Shown here: positions 9,450 through 19,013 of the stretch, piece after piece
Position numbering within the stretch: the first letter of the stretch is position 1
How the letters are laid out: each line of letters begins with the position of its first letter
NCBI RefSeq assembly: GCF_016786215.1
Contig: NZ_JADOBG010000010.1
Location: 1-64,000, forward strand
Reading direction: 5' to 3'
Length of the DNA: 64,000 nucleotides
Source of the DNA: Legionella bononiensis
Lineage (GTDB): Bacteria > Pseudomonadota > Gammaproteobacteria > Legionellales > Legionellaceae
Notes under the pieces: generated by a model
Database searches by the model: none
The model's input: only the letters and a program-made list of their open reading frames with translations
What the model was told of the DNA's origin: nothing
Position numbers and translations under genes: made by a program

Positions 9450-9470
9450 CACATTATTACTGGGTATAAT
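9443..9470 (+). promoter_or_regulatory. putative sigma-70 promoter of bolA
   Basis: ATGACA and a perfect TATAAT with 16-bp spacing, 33 bp before the bolA ATG. The -35 hexamer is one of the TGACA repeats, so an activator bound there could also affect bolA. Confidence 0.55.
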
Positions 9471-9502
9471 TAAAAAATAAATACCTGGAACCAGAGTAAA
9501 TC

Positions 9503-9820
9503 ATGTCGCGCAAATTAGATATAGAACACCAATTATCCGGGGAACTATCGCCCATATTCTTGACCGTCGAAGATGAGTCCAAAAATCATCATGTGCCTGA
9601 AGGAGCTGAAACACATTTCAAAGTGACAGTGGTTTCTTCTCGTTTTAATGAATTAAGTCGAATAGCTCGTCATAGAATGGTCAATAACTTATTAAAAGCA
9701 GAATTTGACAAAGGATTACATGCTTTAAGCATGCATTTGTATACAGAAAGTGAATGGAATCAAAAAATTACCCCTGTTCTAAAATCCCCTTCCTGTAAAG
9801 ATGGATATAAAAATAGATAA
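9503..9820 (+). CDS. bolA: BolA family protein
   Basis: 105-residue BolA-fold protein. The family motifs are visible as HFKVTVVSSRFNELSRIARHR followed by a MVNN...EFDKGLHALSMHLYTESEW segment, matching FxxxxVSxxFxGxxxxxRHR and GxHALxxxxxTPxEW. BolA proteins pair with monothiol glutaredoxins in Fe-S handling and act as stress or morphology regulators. The N-terminal 20 residues (QLSGELSPIFLTVEDES) fit the alpha1-beta1 start of the fold. It is divergent from the pilin gene. No glutaredoxin gene lies next to it. Confidence 0.85.
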   Translation: MSRKLDIEHQLSGELSPIFLTVEDESKNHHVPEGAETHFKVTVVSSRFNELSRIARHRMVNNLLKAEFDKGLHALSMHLYTESEWNQKITPVLKSPSCKDGYKNR

Positions 9821-9829
9821 TTTTAATGG

Positions 9830-10580
9830 TTTTAAGATCCCCTCATCCGCCTGACGGCACCTTCTCCCGGAGGGAGAAGGACATTATATAGTAAGTGCAG
9901 ATTGGGTCGAGACCCATAGCCGCCTGGCTAAGGAAATCGGATCCCCTCTCCACCGCGCGTAGCGTGGGGGAGAGGGTTAGGGTGAGGGGGTTAAAATTAA
10001 AGCAGCATAACGAACCGATTAGCTATGGGTCGAGACCCGATATTATAACGAAATGCATGTTAACTGTTACCTATGTGTCCGGTCATCGGTGTTACCGATG
10101 TGACCGGGTCGGATCCTGACAGCACCTTCTCCCGGAGGGAGAAGGACATAATGGTGAGATCTCGATAGTAGGTGTAGGTTGGGTTGCGACCCATAGCCGC
10201 CTGGCTAAGGAAATAGGATCCCCTCTCCACCGCGCGTAGCGTGGGGGAGAGGGTTAGGGTGAGGGGGTTAAAATTAAAGCAGCATAACGAACCGATTATA
10301 TTTTTTATAAAAGTAATTTTGTTTTCACAATAAAGTGGAATCACTGACGTGATAAATTTTTTATCCCCCTCACCCTGCCCTCTCCCCCACGCTACGCGCA
10401 GTGGAGAGGGGATAAAATTGTTCTTTAGCATGACGGCTATGGGTCGAGACCCGATATTATAACGAAATGCATGTTAACTGTTACCTATGTGTCCGGTCAT
10501 CGGTGTTACCGATGTGACCGGGTCGGATCCTGACAGCACCTTCTCCCGGAGGGAGAAGGACATTTTAATGAGATCTCGTT
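9830..10580. repeat. composite block of long repeats (order B-A-B-C-A)
   Basis: This 935-bp gap between bolA and the permease holds no credible gene. Unit B (about 9892-10018 and 10165-10298) contains GCCGCCTGGCTAAGGAAAT and CCGCGCGTAGCGTGGGGGAG. Unit A (about 10021-10155 and 10435-10575) contains GGGTCGAGACCCGATATT and the hairpin CCGGTCATCGGTGTTACCG. Segment C (10299-10434) carries an inverted copy of the GTGGGGGAGAGGG part of B. The CTTCTCCCGGAGGGAGAAGG hairpin recurs. Related pieces occur inverted at 61190-61445. A 123-codon minus-strand frame here is repeat-encoded and not listed. Confidence 0.85.
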
Positions 10581-10755
10581 AACAATTGAAATTTAAAAAG
10601 TATTTGGTAAATATCTGCTGATTCAATTCATTAAAAATAATATCGGGCACCCCAAAAAAAATAACTCAATAATTAGAGATTTAGTAAAAATAAAAGTTCA
10701 CCTCAAGTCCTAAGTTACTGTATAATGTATATCTTTTTATCAACTCGAAAAATCA

Positions 10756-12171
10756 ATGAAAAACTGGTCCTCTGAAAAAATATCGGTGCTCGCTTTGGTA
10801 TTACTTATAACCGGAGCAATTGACAGCATTAGAAATTTGCCTGGGACTGCTTTATTTGGTTCAACCTTGATATTCTTCTTTATTTTTTCTGCAATAATCT
10901 TTTTGATTCCGGTAGCCCTTGTCTCTGCAGAATTGTCATCAACCTGGTCTGAAGAGGAAGGCGGTATTTACAGCTGGGTAAAACATGCTTTTGGAGAGAA
11001 CGTCGCTTTTTTTACCATCTGGCTGCAATGGATTAACACTCTTGTATGGTATCCAACGATACTGTCTTTTATCGCGGGTACAATAGCCTATCTAATCAAT
11101 CCAGAACTGGCCCAAAACAAATATTACCTCATTTCAGTCATTTTAATTATTTTTTGGTCATTAACCTTGGTTGGATTATCCGGTTTACGAACGTCAGCAA
11201 CATTTGCCGGATTCTGTGCCATTGTCGGGATGATAATCCCCATGGGTTTCATTATTCTCCTGGCATTCATTTGGTTAATCAAGGGCCATCCAATTGCTAT
11301 CGATCTAAGCCTTCCCAATTTACTGCCTCAGTGGAAAGACAGCCAGTCATGGGTATCTTTAACCGCTATAATGACCTCATTCCTGGGAATGGAACTAGCC
11401 GCTGTTCATGTTAGAAATGTTCGCGATCCGCAAAAAAACTTCCCGCGCGCCATGTTTTTTTCAGTTCTGCTAATCCTGTTCACCATGATATTTGGTTCTC
11501 TGGCTATAGCCTTTGTCCTGCCCAAGGAAAAAATCAGCCTTGTTGATGGAGTCATGCGAGCATTTGATAATTTCTTTCAGGCTTATCATTTAAGCTGGCT
11601 AATGCCCGTGTTGGTATTTCTTCTCCTGCTTGGCAGCCTTGGAAGTATGATTAACTGGATTATCTCCCCTGCCAAGGGCTTACTCATGGCAGCGAAGCAG
11701 GATTTTTTACCGCAATTTATGTGCAAACTGAATAAACATGGAATCGCGTCACGAATATTAATATTACAAGCAATTCTGGTTACTGTTTTATGCAGCGGAT
11801 TTTTATTGTTTCCCAGTGTCAATGCCATCTATTGGTTATTTACAGATTTAAGCACTGAGTTATACATTATGATGTACGTCCTGATGTTTATCGCTGCCTG
11901 GAATTTAAAAAGTAAATTTGCGCATCTTAAAAGACCTTTTGCCATACCTGGAGGTAAACCGGGTTATTATTTAGTTTGTGCTTTGGGATTATTCGGATGC
12001 GCCATTACGTTGTTTGTAGGCTTCATTCCTCCTGAACAAAGCATGGATGTTGGCGGAGCAGCACATTTTCGCCAAATATTTTCTCTCGGTATCATTATGA
12101 TGTTAATTCCTGCATTTATTTTGTATTTGCGAAAAAGGATATTGACCAGAAATCAAAATCCTCACAAATAG
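10756..12171 (+). CDS. APC-superfamily amino-acid permease/antiporter
   Basis: 471-residue inner-membrane protein with about 12 hydrophobic segments. The N-terminal GAIDSIRNLPGTALFGS (helix 1) and the AELSSTWSEEEGGIYSWVKHAFG segment are characteristic of APC transporters of the glutamate/GABA-antiporter (GadC-like) group. It likely moves amino acids, perhaps by exchange; the substrate cannot be read from sequence. A short positively charged tail (LRKRILTRNQNPHK) is cytoplasmic. A TATAAT at 10721-10726 could be its -10 box; no strong ribosome-binding site precedes the ATG. It stands alone between a repeat block and a convergent effector-like gene. Confidence 0.85.
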   Translation: MKNWSSEKISVLALVLLITGAIDSIRNLPGTALFGSTLIFFFIFSAIIFLIPVALVSAELSSTWSEEEGGIYSWVKHAFGENVAFFTIWLQWINTLVWYPTILSFIAGTIAYLINPELAQNKYYLISVILIIFWSLTLVGLSGLRTSATFAGFCAIVGMIIPMGFIILLAFIWLIKGHPIAIDLSLPNLLPQWKDSQSWVSLTAIMTSFLGMELAAVHVRNVRDPQKNFPRAMFFSVLLILFTMIFGSLAIAFVLPKEKISLVDGVMRAFDNFFQAYHLSWLMPVLVFLLLLGSLGSMINWIISPAKGLLMAAKQDFLPQFMCKLNKHGIASRILILQAILVTVLCSGFLLFPSVNAIYWLFTDLSTELYIMMYVLMFIAAWNLKSKFAHLKRPFAIPGGKPGYYLVCALGLFGCAITLFVGFIPPEQSMDVGGAAHFRQIFSLGIIMMLIPAFILYLRKRILTRNQNPHK

Positions 12172-12224
12172 CATCGTATCTCGGTAGGTAAAAAATGAGT
12201 TATCGTTACTCAATCAGGCTTTTC

Positions 12225-12269
12225 AAATAAAACTAACGGATTCTGAATGAGTGTTCAGAATCCGTTAGT
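12225..12269 (-). terminator. rho-independent terminator of the OTU-like gene
   Basis: Perfect 16-bp stem (ACTAACGGATTCTGAA and complement) with a 6-nt loop. On the minus strand it is followed by TTTTATTT, so it terminates the gene ending at 12306. It could also limit read-through from the convergent permease. Confidence 0.8.
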
Positions 12270-12305
12270 TGTAAAGAGAGAATGTAAAAAATCCCTTGAG
12301 CATTC

Positions 12306-14561
12306 TTATTTAACAGAAATTGGCTGAATCGGTGCAAGCTCATCTACATTATTCTTGATTTTATCCACAATCTTTGCCGATTCAGTTTTGAAGAACATGA
12401 AGTTACCTGTAATCGCTTTGTTTATAGCTGCTGCAGCGAGATAAACTACTCCAAGTCCTAGTACTGCAAGTACAATATTACCCAAAAGTTGTTTCAAGCC
12501 TCTATGGTGTTCCAGCTCTGGTTTTGATTTTTCGATGCTCTCAACACATTTACTTTTAAAAACTGTGTAATTGTCTTGAGTGGGACGAGCATCATAATCA
12601 GATTTTGCTGTTACTAAATCCTCTAGTAAAGTTTGAGCAACATTTTGTGCTTTTCTTAATGAGGCTGCGTCGGTGTAATTTCTTGCTTTGGCTGCATTAG
12701 TTGCTCTAGTATCCAGATCTGCAATTTTATTCACAAACTCTTTCAATAGCGATTCAAATTTTTTGTTCGCTACCTGATAGCTCAAATTAGTCGCAATAGT
12801 AACTGGTATAGATTGATTGTTTAGAGGTAATGAATTCGCAACAATTGATCTTGGCACAGTAAATTGATTAGCACTTTGAACTGATGGATCTGCTGGATTC
12901 ACCAATTGCCCATCGTCGTGTAAAGAACTATTATTATCTGATGTCCTATCTATTGTAACAACCTGATCATCTTGTGCCGCTGGAGTTTCATCTCCAAAAG
13001 CCACTTGCAGAGCGAAATCTGCATCCTGTTGAATCAATAGATCCATTTGATCATTATGCTCCTGTTCTTCATCGGAAATTCGCCGAGCTAAATCCGCATC
13101 CTGTTGAGTCATTGGATCCTTTTGATCATTATGCGGCTGCTCTTCTTCAAAAATTTGCAGAGCTAAATCCGCATCCTGTTGAGGCACTGGATCCATTAGA
13201 TCATTATGTGGCTCCTCTTCATTGGAAATTCGCTGAGCTAAATCCGCATCCTGTTGAATCAATAGATCTATTTGATCATTATGCTGCTGTTCTTCATCGG
13301 AAATTCGCTGAGCTAAATCCGCATCCTGTTGAGTAACTGGATCCATTTGATCATGATGTGGCTGTTCTTCTTCAGAAATCTGCAAAGTTAAATCCGCATC
13401 CTGTTGAGTCACTAAAATGAGATCTTCTTTAGCCCTGATTTCTTCAGCTTGAATTTGTTCAGCAAGTTGTCTGTCTTGTTCCAACATGTGCTTAATCATA
13501 TCGGCAACGGCCAAATCATCGGCTGCAATTTGCTCTGCGATTTGACGATCGAAGGCAGTTTGTTGCTCCGCATCTTTCTCAGCCTGAATTAGTTTCTTTT
13601 CCTCATCGTATGCGTCCTGAAGTGCGCGCGCTTTCTGCTCATCAGCAATGATTTGTACTTGATGCACCGGATCAAAGATATATTGAGGTATTAAAGAATT
13701 CCAATGCACATTTGAACTGTTATTAAGAATCAGATCAGGTTGTTCTGCTTGTTTATAATCAGGCTCAGCCCCATTAACACGAATCTGTAAATTAATTACA
13801 GTATCGTAGTAGGTGTCTACTTCATCTCGGTCGTTACGTACAAAATGTTCTCCTTGCACCGCCCTATTAATGGTCAACAGCGTCTCTTCAGTACCCCAGA
13901 CATAATTAGTAGCAAGGCGAGCGATGTAAGCGTCTAAATTACGATAGTCATTCTCTGTAAAAAATTCTACAGTCTTTTCAGCAAGAATTTGATCTAAAAT
14001 CATTTCTTTTCGGAACGCAACATCTTCGGATTCGGTGCTGTCTTTAATTTTAGCCCACTCAGATTCAAATTGTGCATGAACTTCTTCGCTTTTATCTCGT
14101 GCAAATTCCAGCATCCTGGTTTTTATATTGGCTACTTTGAAAATTTCGGCTTCTGTATAATCTTCATCTGTAAAATCACTATAAAGAAATTGAGATTCAG
14201 GATGATCACGAAGAGTAAATCGAAAATAATACTCCAAACCGTATTTTGCGGATGCATACAATCCGGTTGTGCGCGGACGATTAATGAAATCCTCTCGTGT
14301 TTGCCGAGCACCTAATGCTCTTGCTTTAGTAGCAAGAACCGGCTCAATAATATCGGTAATGGTGTCCCTGGAGAATTTTTGATCCCGATTTTCCGTGAGC
14401 AGAGAATTTAATACACTTTTCTCATCTTCTGTAAGACCAAATTTATTGAATACAGTCTCAGTGATTTGGGGATTATTTTTTGAACGTAAAAAATACATCA
14501 ATGAAATGCTGTACGCTTCATACATGCAATTACCTTGAGCGCTATTTTCAACTGTAAACAT
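12306..14561 (-). CDS. putative OTU-type deubiquitinase effector with tandem MIU-like repeats
   Basis: 751 residues from the ATG at 14561, which has GAGGTG 7 nt upstream; a start 7 codons earlier lacks this. The N-terminus carries an OTU-like active-site loop, SAQGNC12MYEAY, and a distal VH286WNSL motif. YVWGTEETLLTINRA before it resembles the OTU variable loop. The long stretch between Cys and His recalls Legionella LOT deubiquitinases, which carry helical insertions there. Residues about 340-525 hold eight motifs of type D-x-D-L-A-x-x-I-S-x-E-E, resembling the MIU/inverted UIM ubiquitin-binding helix; six are in 25-residue tandem units. A hydrophobic segment (about 692-715, VLAVLGLGVVYLAAAA) predicts a membrane anchor. 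Gln replaces the usual Asp three residues before Cys. Dot/Icm export is inferred, not shown. Confidence 0.72.
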   Translation of the reverse strand: MFTVENSAQGNCMYEAYSISLMYFLRSKNNPQITETVFNKFGLTEDEKSVLNSLLTENRDQKFSRDTITDIIEPVLATKARALGARQTREDFINRPRTTGLYASAKYGLEYYFRFTLRDHPESQFLYSDFTDEDYTEAEIFKVANIKTRMLEFARDKSEEVHAQFESEWAKIKDSTESEDVAFRKEMILDQILAEKTVEFFTENDYRNLDAYIARLATNYVWGTEETLLTINRAVQGEHFVRNDRDEVDTYYDTVINLQIRVNGAEPDYKQAEQPDLILNNSSNVHWNSLIPQYIFDPVHQVQIIADEQKARALQDAYDEEKKLIQAEKDAEQQTAFDRQIAEQIAADDLAVADMIKHMLEQDRQLAEQIQAEEIRAKEDLILVTQQDADLTLQISEEEQPHHDQMDPVTQQDADLAQRISDEEQQHNDQIDLLIQQDADLAQRISNEEEPHNDLMDPVPQQDADLALQIFEEEQPHNDQKDPMTQQDADLARRISDEEQEHNDQMDLLIQQDADFALQVAFGDETPAAQDDQVVTIDRTSDNNSSLHDDGQLVNPADPSVQSANQFTVPRSIVANSLPLNNQSIPVTIATNLSYQVANKKFESLLKEFVNKIADLDTRATNAAKARNYTDAASLRKAQNVAQTLLEDLVTAKSDYDARPTQDNYTVFKSKCVESIEKSKPELEHHRGLKQLLGNIVLAVLGLGVVYLAAAAINKAITGNFMFFKTESAKIVDKIKNNVDELAPIQPISVK
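12985..13410. repeat. 75-bp tandem repeat array inside the OTU-like gene
   Basis: The plus-strand string AAATCCGCATCCTGTTGA recurs at 75-bp steps (near 13390, 13315, 13240, 13165, 13090, with a diverged copy near 13015). Each unit encodes 25 residues starting QQDADL. Copies differ mostly at single bases, so the number may vary between strains. Confidence 0.9.
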
Positions 14562-14867
14562 AATAATCACCTCAATATTCAATCAACCGTGTTCAAACTT
14601 AGGGTGTTTTTCATCTATACCCTTATGTAAAATGATACAGCTGGATTGATTAACTGATTATTAAATGTTCATATAAAATATTAATAACTATTATTTAAAA
14701 ATCATATAACGCTTTTTTAAATGATAAAGATTGGACTTGAGTGCGTTCTATCTAAACGGCACAGCAGTGCTTATAGTGCTATTGCATAACACCATCAAAT
14801 GCAATGAGAATAATGAAGAATTCCCTGCATTAAAGAGGATTAGATTTCATAGGTTATTGATGAGGCA
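14562..14867. other. AT-rich intergenic region
   Basis: About 305 bp upstream of the OTU-like gene and downstream of kdsB, very AT-rich around 14640-14720. It presumably contains the promoter of the minus-strand OTU-like gene. No RNA gene or clear kdsB terminator was recognised. Confidence 0.4.
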
Positions 14868-15620
14868 TTACTCTTCAGAAAGTACTGCTAAAAGGTTACG
14901 GGCTGTAATTAAATCTTCTTGAGTATTAATATCCTGTAAAGGTTCTACACAGGCTTGTTCTACCTTGATGGAATAACCCGCCCACAAAACACGTAATTGC
15001 TCCAGGGCTTCCAGTCGTTCCAGTTCGCAAACTGGCCAGGTAACAAAATCCAGTAAAAATGCGGCTCGATAAGCATACAAACCGATATGGCGAAACGTGT
15101 GTTCAATAGACAAATTGTCCTCTCTGTTTGCAGGGATGATACTTCTGGAAAAATACAGCGCATGGTTATCTCGATTGCGGACTACTTTAACTACATTTGG
15201 ATTTTTTAACAGGTCCATGCTGGTTATTGGCCAACACAAAGTCGACATTGGCGCATCGGTATGAGTTAATCCTTTAGCTACTTGTTGGATTAGTAAAGGA
15301 GAAATAAAAGGCTCATCTCCCTGTACATTGACGATAATATCATCAGCCGCATAAGTACCTTTTGCTACAACTTCCGCAATTCGGTCAGTACCGGTTTGAT
15401 GAGAAGGCAGGGTCATGACCACTGGCGCCCCAAATCCTCGCGCATGCTCGGCAATGGACTCATCATCCGTAGCGATTGTAATCGACTCTGCCTGTGCCTG
15501 GAGAACTTGTCGGTACACTCGCTCAAGAACCGTTAAACCATTTAACTCCTGCAGCAATTTTCCTGGAAAACGGGATGATTGATATCGCGCAGGGATGATC
15601 ACATGAAAAGGTGTACTCAT
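14868..15620 (-). CDS. kdsB: 3-deoxy-manno-octulosonate cytidylyltransferase
   Basis: 250-residue CMP-Kdo synthetase that activates Kdo for lipopolysaccharide inner-core assembly in the cytoplasm. The N-terminal nucleotide-binding motif [16 protein letters not shown] and the [10 protein letters not shown] motif are typical, as is [10 protein letters not shown]. Its ATG overlaps the stop of the upstream ycaR-like gene (ATGA), so the two are translationally coupled. It is the last gene of the minus-strand fdxA-yoaA-tsaB-ycaR-kdsB run. Confidence 0.95.
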   Translation of the reverse strand: MSTPFHVIIPARYQSSRFPGKLLQELNGLTVLERVYRQVLQAQAESITIATDDESIAEHARGFGAPVVMTLPSHQTGTDRIAEVVAKGTYAADDIIVNVQGDEPFISPLLIQQVAKGLTHTDAPMSTLCWPITSMDLLKNPNVVKVVRNRDNHALYFSRSIIPANREDNLSIEHTFRHIGLYAYRAAFLLDFVTWPVCELERLEALEQLRVLWAGYSIKVEQACVEPLQDINTQEDLITARNLLAVLSEE

Positions 15621-15796
15621 AATTTGTCTTTTTCTTCCAATGAAATAATTCGTGCCTCATGCTCTAACATAACCGGGATGTCATCACGCACCGGAAATGC
15701 CAGACGATCGAACCTACAAATAAGTTCCTGTTTTTTTACGATTAATTTGCCCTTACATAAGGGACAAACCAACAATTCCAACAATTTTTTATCCAC
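15617..15796 (-). CDS. ycaR: Trm112-like small zinc-ribbon protein (YcaR/UPF0434)
   Basis: Short 59-residue gene found by reading the gap between tsaB and kdsB. It starts with GTG behind AAGGAG (15803-15808 region) and begins [18 protein letters not shown]. It has the CPLC pair, a third Cys in [12 protein letters not shown] and the typical ending [13 protein letters not shown]. YcaR commonly neighbours kdsB or lpxK in gammaproteobacteria. Its role there is unclear; eukaryotic Trm112 activates methyltransferases. It overlaps tsaB by 8 nt and kdsB by 4 nt. Confidence 0.9.
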   Translation of the reverse strand: MDKKLLELLVCPLCKGKLIVKKQELICRFDRLAFPVRDDIPVMLEHEARIISLEEKDKL

Positions 15797-16457
15797 GCGA
15801 ATCTCCTTGAGTTACCTGATTTCGCACATATACAGGCTGAGCTTGTGCAGCTGGGACCGGGTTAATACCAGTATGTTGCACTAATTTTATCATGGCCGCT
15901 GCATTTGGAAACAAATTCAACCGGCTGCTGATTTGAGATTTTATTAAATCTGAAAAATCATTCCAGTACAACTCGATGCCAACTCCAGCCAATACTACTG
16001 GTTGATTTACGGGTAATGAAATCTCCTGTGCTGGATTAACCCGCTCATCTGCCTCCCATTGATCTGCTGGATAAAAACCCCAATACATCTCATGCATGCG
16101 CGCATCCAACACAGCTACTATGGGAGAACTGGCGCAATCAGGATGTTCTCGAGCAGCCCAGGCAATTGCAGCCAAACTGCTGACCGGTATTAAATCCAAA
16201 TCATGGGCATAAGCTAATCCTTTGGCAATACTACAGGCTATGCGCAAACCCGTAAAACTACCAGGACCACAACCGAAAATTATTCCATCCAATTGATTCA
16301 TTTGCAAACCGGCCTGAACCAATTGACGGTTTATCATGGGCAATAATAATTGAGCATGAGTTCGCTGACTACCCTGCTCTTCACACGTTATCTCTTCGCC
16401 TGATAAAACCGCCACGCTGGCTAGTTCAGTGGAGGTATCAATCGCTAACAGTTTCAT
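15789..16457 (-). CDS. tsaB: tRNA threonylcarbamoyladenosine biosynthesis protein TsaB
   Basis: 222 residues from the ATG at 16457 ([17 protein letters not shown]), the standard TsaB N-terminus; a longer frame adds seven residues with no support. TsaB dimerises with TsaD and, with TsaE, makes t6A37 in ANN-decoding tRNAs. The ASKHA-type motifs LAIDTS and [19 protein letters not shown] are present. The start lies inside the end of the upstream helicase gene (20-nt overlap), so expression is coupled. Also known as yeaZ. Confidence 0.93.
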   Translation of the reverse strand: MKLLAIDTSTELASVAVLSGEEITCEEQGSQRTHAQLLLPMINRQLVQAGLQMNQLDGIIFGCGPGSFTGLRIACSIAKGLAYAHDLDLIPVSSLAAIAWAAREHPDCASSPIVAVLDARMHEMYWGFYPADQWEADERVNPAQEISLPVNQPVVLAGVGIELYWNDFSDLIKSQISSRLNLFPNAAAMIKLVQHTGINPVPAAQAQPVYVRNQVTQGDSRG

Positions 16458-18396
16458 AATCCAGTGCCAACTCTTCAATAAAATTTAAAACTCTGCGTTC
16501 ATCACGTGTCCGCGGTATTTGAGGTAAACTGGCCAATATATGACGACCATATTCTCGCGAAGTGAGTCGCGGATCCGCAATCATCAGCACCCCTTTATCA
16601 GTGATGTCTCGAATCAAGCGACCGACTCCCTGTTTTAGAGCGATTACAGCATTTGGCAGGGACAGCTCATCAAACCCGGATAATCCTCTGTCTTTCAAAT
16701 AAGCCATACGACCACGAGTAACCGGATCAACTGGACTCGCAAAGGGTAATTTATCAATAATAACACAGGAAAGCGCTTCCCCCTTGACATCAACCCCTTC
16801 CCAAAACGTTGCCGTTCCTAATAATACCGCATTACCTAATTGTCGAAATCGCTCTAGTAAAATGGGTTTTGCCTCTGATCCCTGAATCAATAGAGGGTAG
16901 TCTAAGGTATTGCTCAGCATTTGGGCAACTAATTTTAATGCTTTATGGCTTGTAAACAAGAAAAAACATCGACCACCACAGGCTTTTATTACTGGCAAAG
17001 CACGATCAAGTAACGCTTGATAGTACCCTGGATCCTTTGGATCAGGTAAGCCCCTGGGCAAATAAAGCAATGCCTGTTCCTGAAAATCAAATGGGCTGGG
17101 TAATAATAGTGTTTGAGCATTGCCCAAGCCTAAAGGCTTACAGAAACAATCAAACGAAGAAGCCATCGTTAAAGTCGCTGATGTAAATACATACGTACAT
17201 TGATGATGCCGAAGCAGATTACTAAAGGTTTCGGCAATATCAAAAGGAGTGGCATGAAAAACCAAAGTCTGTTTAAAACGTTCGAGCCAGCGAATTTTAT
17301 CATGTGCAGACTGAGCAAAAGAAAGTAAGGTTCTATCCAATTCGAGCAAACGCTCCTTACATCGGGCAAGACCAGGCACCTCAGCAACATGCTCATCATT
17401 TAAACAGGCCAACAGTTCATCTTTTATCGCAAGCCAACTATCCCAGACTTGCCTAAATGTCTTGTTCCGGTGCACCTCTTCCCAGCTCACTCTGTCTTCA
17501 CGAAATGGAATCGAATTCAACAGCTCATCCATCACTTTATCCGACCTGTTGCGTAGGGCTTTCAACGGTTGATTCGCTAAATCCAAAACAGGCCATTCAC
17601 CGATAATATCATCAACTAAATCGGAGAATTGACGTGTACCAATTCGTTCACCATTAAAATGGGTCGCTATTTCAGCCAGTTGGTGTGCCTCATCAAAAAC
17701 AATAACATCTACACCAGGTAATAATTCTCCAAATCCATCCTGTTTCAAGCGTGAATCCGCGAAAAATAAATGATGGTTAATGACAACAATGTCGGCATCC
17801 ATTGCTCGTTTACGAGCCTTTACTAAAAAACAGGTTTCATGATTGGGACATTCCGCGCCAAGGCAATTATCTGTAGTGGACGTTACATAATTCCAGACGG
17901 GTGAATCTTCATTGATCTCAGGTAGTTCTGATCGCTCCCCGTCTCTCATTTGAGAAAGCTTGTCTCTAATATGAAGCACTTCATGCGCGCATTGTGGGCT
18001 TTGAAATTGTCCTTCTTCCGCATGCAACTGTACTCGATGCTGGCATATGTAATTAGCACGGCCTTTTAAATTTTGAATACGTGCTGATAAACCCAATGCT
18101 CTTACCAGAGTGGGCAAATCTTTTTGATACAATTGATCTTGTAAGGTTTTGGTCGCAGTCGATATAAGCGCTTTTTTTCCACTTAATAAACACGGTAAAA
18201 GGTAGGCAAAGGTTTTACCTGTTCCAGTTCCTGCCTCTGCGACCAGAGTCGATTGTTTTGCGATTGCCTGGGCAATGGCTACGGCCAAATCTGATTGAGG
18301 CGCTCGGGCAACAAATCCAGGAATTGCTGTAGAAAGCCGCCCTTTCTCACTAAGAATTCGCCGACAGGATTCAGCGAGTGATGTTATTTCTTCCAC
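16438..18396 (-). CDS. yoaA: ATP-dependent DNA helicase, YoaA/DinG (XPD-like) family
   Basis: 652-residue superfamily 2 helicase. Walker A is AGTGTGKT (residues 55-62) and the Walker B box is DEAH (235-238). Four cysteines at about 118, 178, 183 and 189 ([17 protein letters not shown]) form the XPD-type 4Fe-4S site. Motif VI appears as QGVGRLIR near the C-terminus. YoaA-type helicases act in DNA repair and associate with the polymerase III chi subunit in E. coli. The length and lack of an exonuclease domain favour YoaA over the longer DinG. The start overlaps the end of fdxA by 13 nt. Confidence 0.9.
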   Translation of the reverse strand: MEEITSLAESCRRILSEKGRLSTAIPGFVARAPQSDLAVAIAQAIAKQSTLVAEAGTGTGKTFAYLLPCLLSGKKALISTATKTLQDQLYQKDLPTLVRALGLSARIQNLKGRANYICQHRVQLHAEEGQFQSPQCAHEVLHIRDKLSQMRDGERSELPEINEDSPVWNYVTSTTDNCLGAECPNHETCFLVKARKRAMDADIVVINHHLFFADSRLKQDGFGELLPGVDVIVFDEAHQLAEIATHFNGERIGTRQFSDLVDDIIGEWPVLDLANQPLKALRNRSDKVMDELLNSIPFREDRVSWEEVHRNKTFRQVWDSWLAIKDELLACLNDEHVAEVPGLARCKERLLELDRTLLSFAQSAHDKIRWLERFKQTLVFHATPFDIAETFSNLLRHHQCTYVFTSATLTMASSFDCFCKPLGLGNAQTLLLPSPFDFQEQALLYLPRGLPDPKDPGYYQALLDRALPVIKACGGRCFFLFTSHKALKLVAQMLSNTLDYPLLIQGSEAKPILLERFRQLGNAVLLGTATFWEGVDVKGEALSCVIIDKLPFASPVDPVTRGRMAYLKDRGLSGFDELSLPNAVIALKQGVGRLIRDITDKGVLMIADPRLTSREYGRHILASLPQIPRTRDERRVLNFIEELALDYETVSD

Positions 18397-18719
18397 TCTT
18401 TCTGCAAATATTGAAGTTTATCCTTAACATCTTCCCAATCTTTTGCGTCTGCTGGTCCATCTTTCTTGGCTGTAATATTAGGCCAGGTTTTGGACAGCTC
18501 TGCATTCAACTCTTTAAATTGCTGTTGCCCATCAGTCAAATCATCCTCAGAAACGATGGCATTAACCGGGCATTCAGGTTCACAAAGCGCACAGTCGATA
18601 CATTCTTCGGGATGAATCACCAAAAAATTAGGTCCTTCATAAAAACAATCAACCGGACATACTTCGACGCAATCAGTATATTTACACTTAATACAACTTT
18701 CTGTAACTACAAAAGTCAT
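18384..18719 (-). CDS. fdxA: seven-iron ferredoxin (3Fe-4S/4Fe-4S)
   Basis: 111-residue FdxA-type ferredoxin. Cysteines in [19 protein letters not shown] and [18 protein letters not shown] bind a 3Fe-4S and a 4Fe-4S cluster, followed by the usual C-terminal helical extension. It is an electron carrier in the cytoplasm. It heads the operon whose next gene is an Fe-S helicase; a functional link is possible but unproven. Confidence 0.93.
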   Translation of the reverse strand: MTFVVTESCIKCKYTDCVEVCPVDCFYEGPNFLVIHPEECIDCALCEPECPVNAIVSEDDLTDGQQQFKELNAELSKTWPNITAKKDGPADAKDWEDVKDKLQYLQKEWKK

Positions 18720-19013
18720 AACAAACCCTTCAATTGATGTTAATAAATGTAAGGTATTAAATCATAAATCACCCCGTTGAAGATAGTCTCCAGACTGATA
18801 ACTATTAAATTTAATAACCCATGTTCGCTTTGAAACTTCGTTAAGAACCCAAAACTTCAAAGTGAAATAAAAAGGCGTTTAGTGACAATATATTTCTTGT
18901 TGCCCATAAATTAGGCTTGCATAAAAAGCCATTATGTGCTAATTTTGTTCAAATTTTTTATTCTAAATCTTATTGATTTAATTTTTGCTCTATTTTTTTA
19001 CCCGGAGTCAGAT
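18720..19013. other. divergent intergenic region fdxA / legK7
   Basis: About 290 bp of AT-rich DNA that must hold promoters for the fdxA operon (leftward) and the LegK7-like gene (rightward). No confident CpxR, PmrA or RpoN site was recognised. Confidence 0.4.

Noticed and set aside
10060..10431. 123-codon minus-strand open frame
   Set aside because: Lies entirely within repeat units and hairpins and has no protein-like composition.
12974..13336. 120-codon plus-strand open frame opposite the OTU-like gene
   Set aside because: It is the antisense reading of the 75-bp tandem repeat array; the repeat keeps all frames open and the minus strand has the RBS, motifs and terminator.
12985..13410. 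Regular 75-bp repeats considered as a CRISPR array
   Set aside because: Whole 75-bp units are conserved with no variable spacers, and they encode in-frame 25-residue protein repeats.
14731..14922. 63-codon plus-strand frame near the kdsB end
   Set aside because: Overlaps kdsB antisense, no RBS, no recognisable protein.
18378..18737. 119-codon plus-strand frame opposite fdxA
   Set aside because: Shadow of the ferredoxin gene, whose cysteine motifs are unambiguous.
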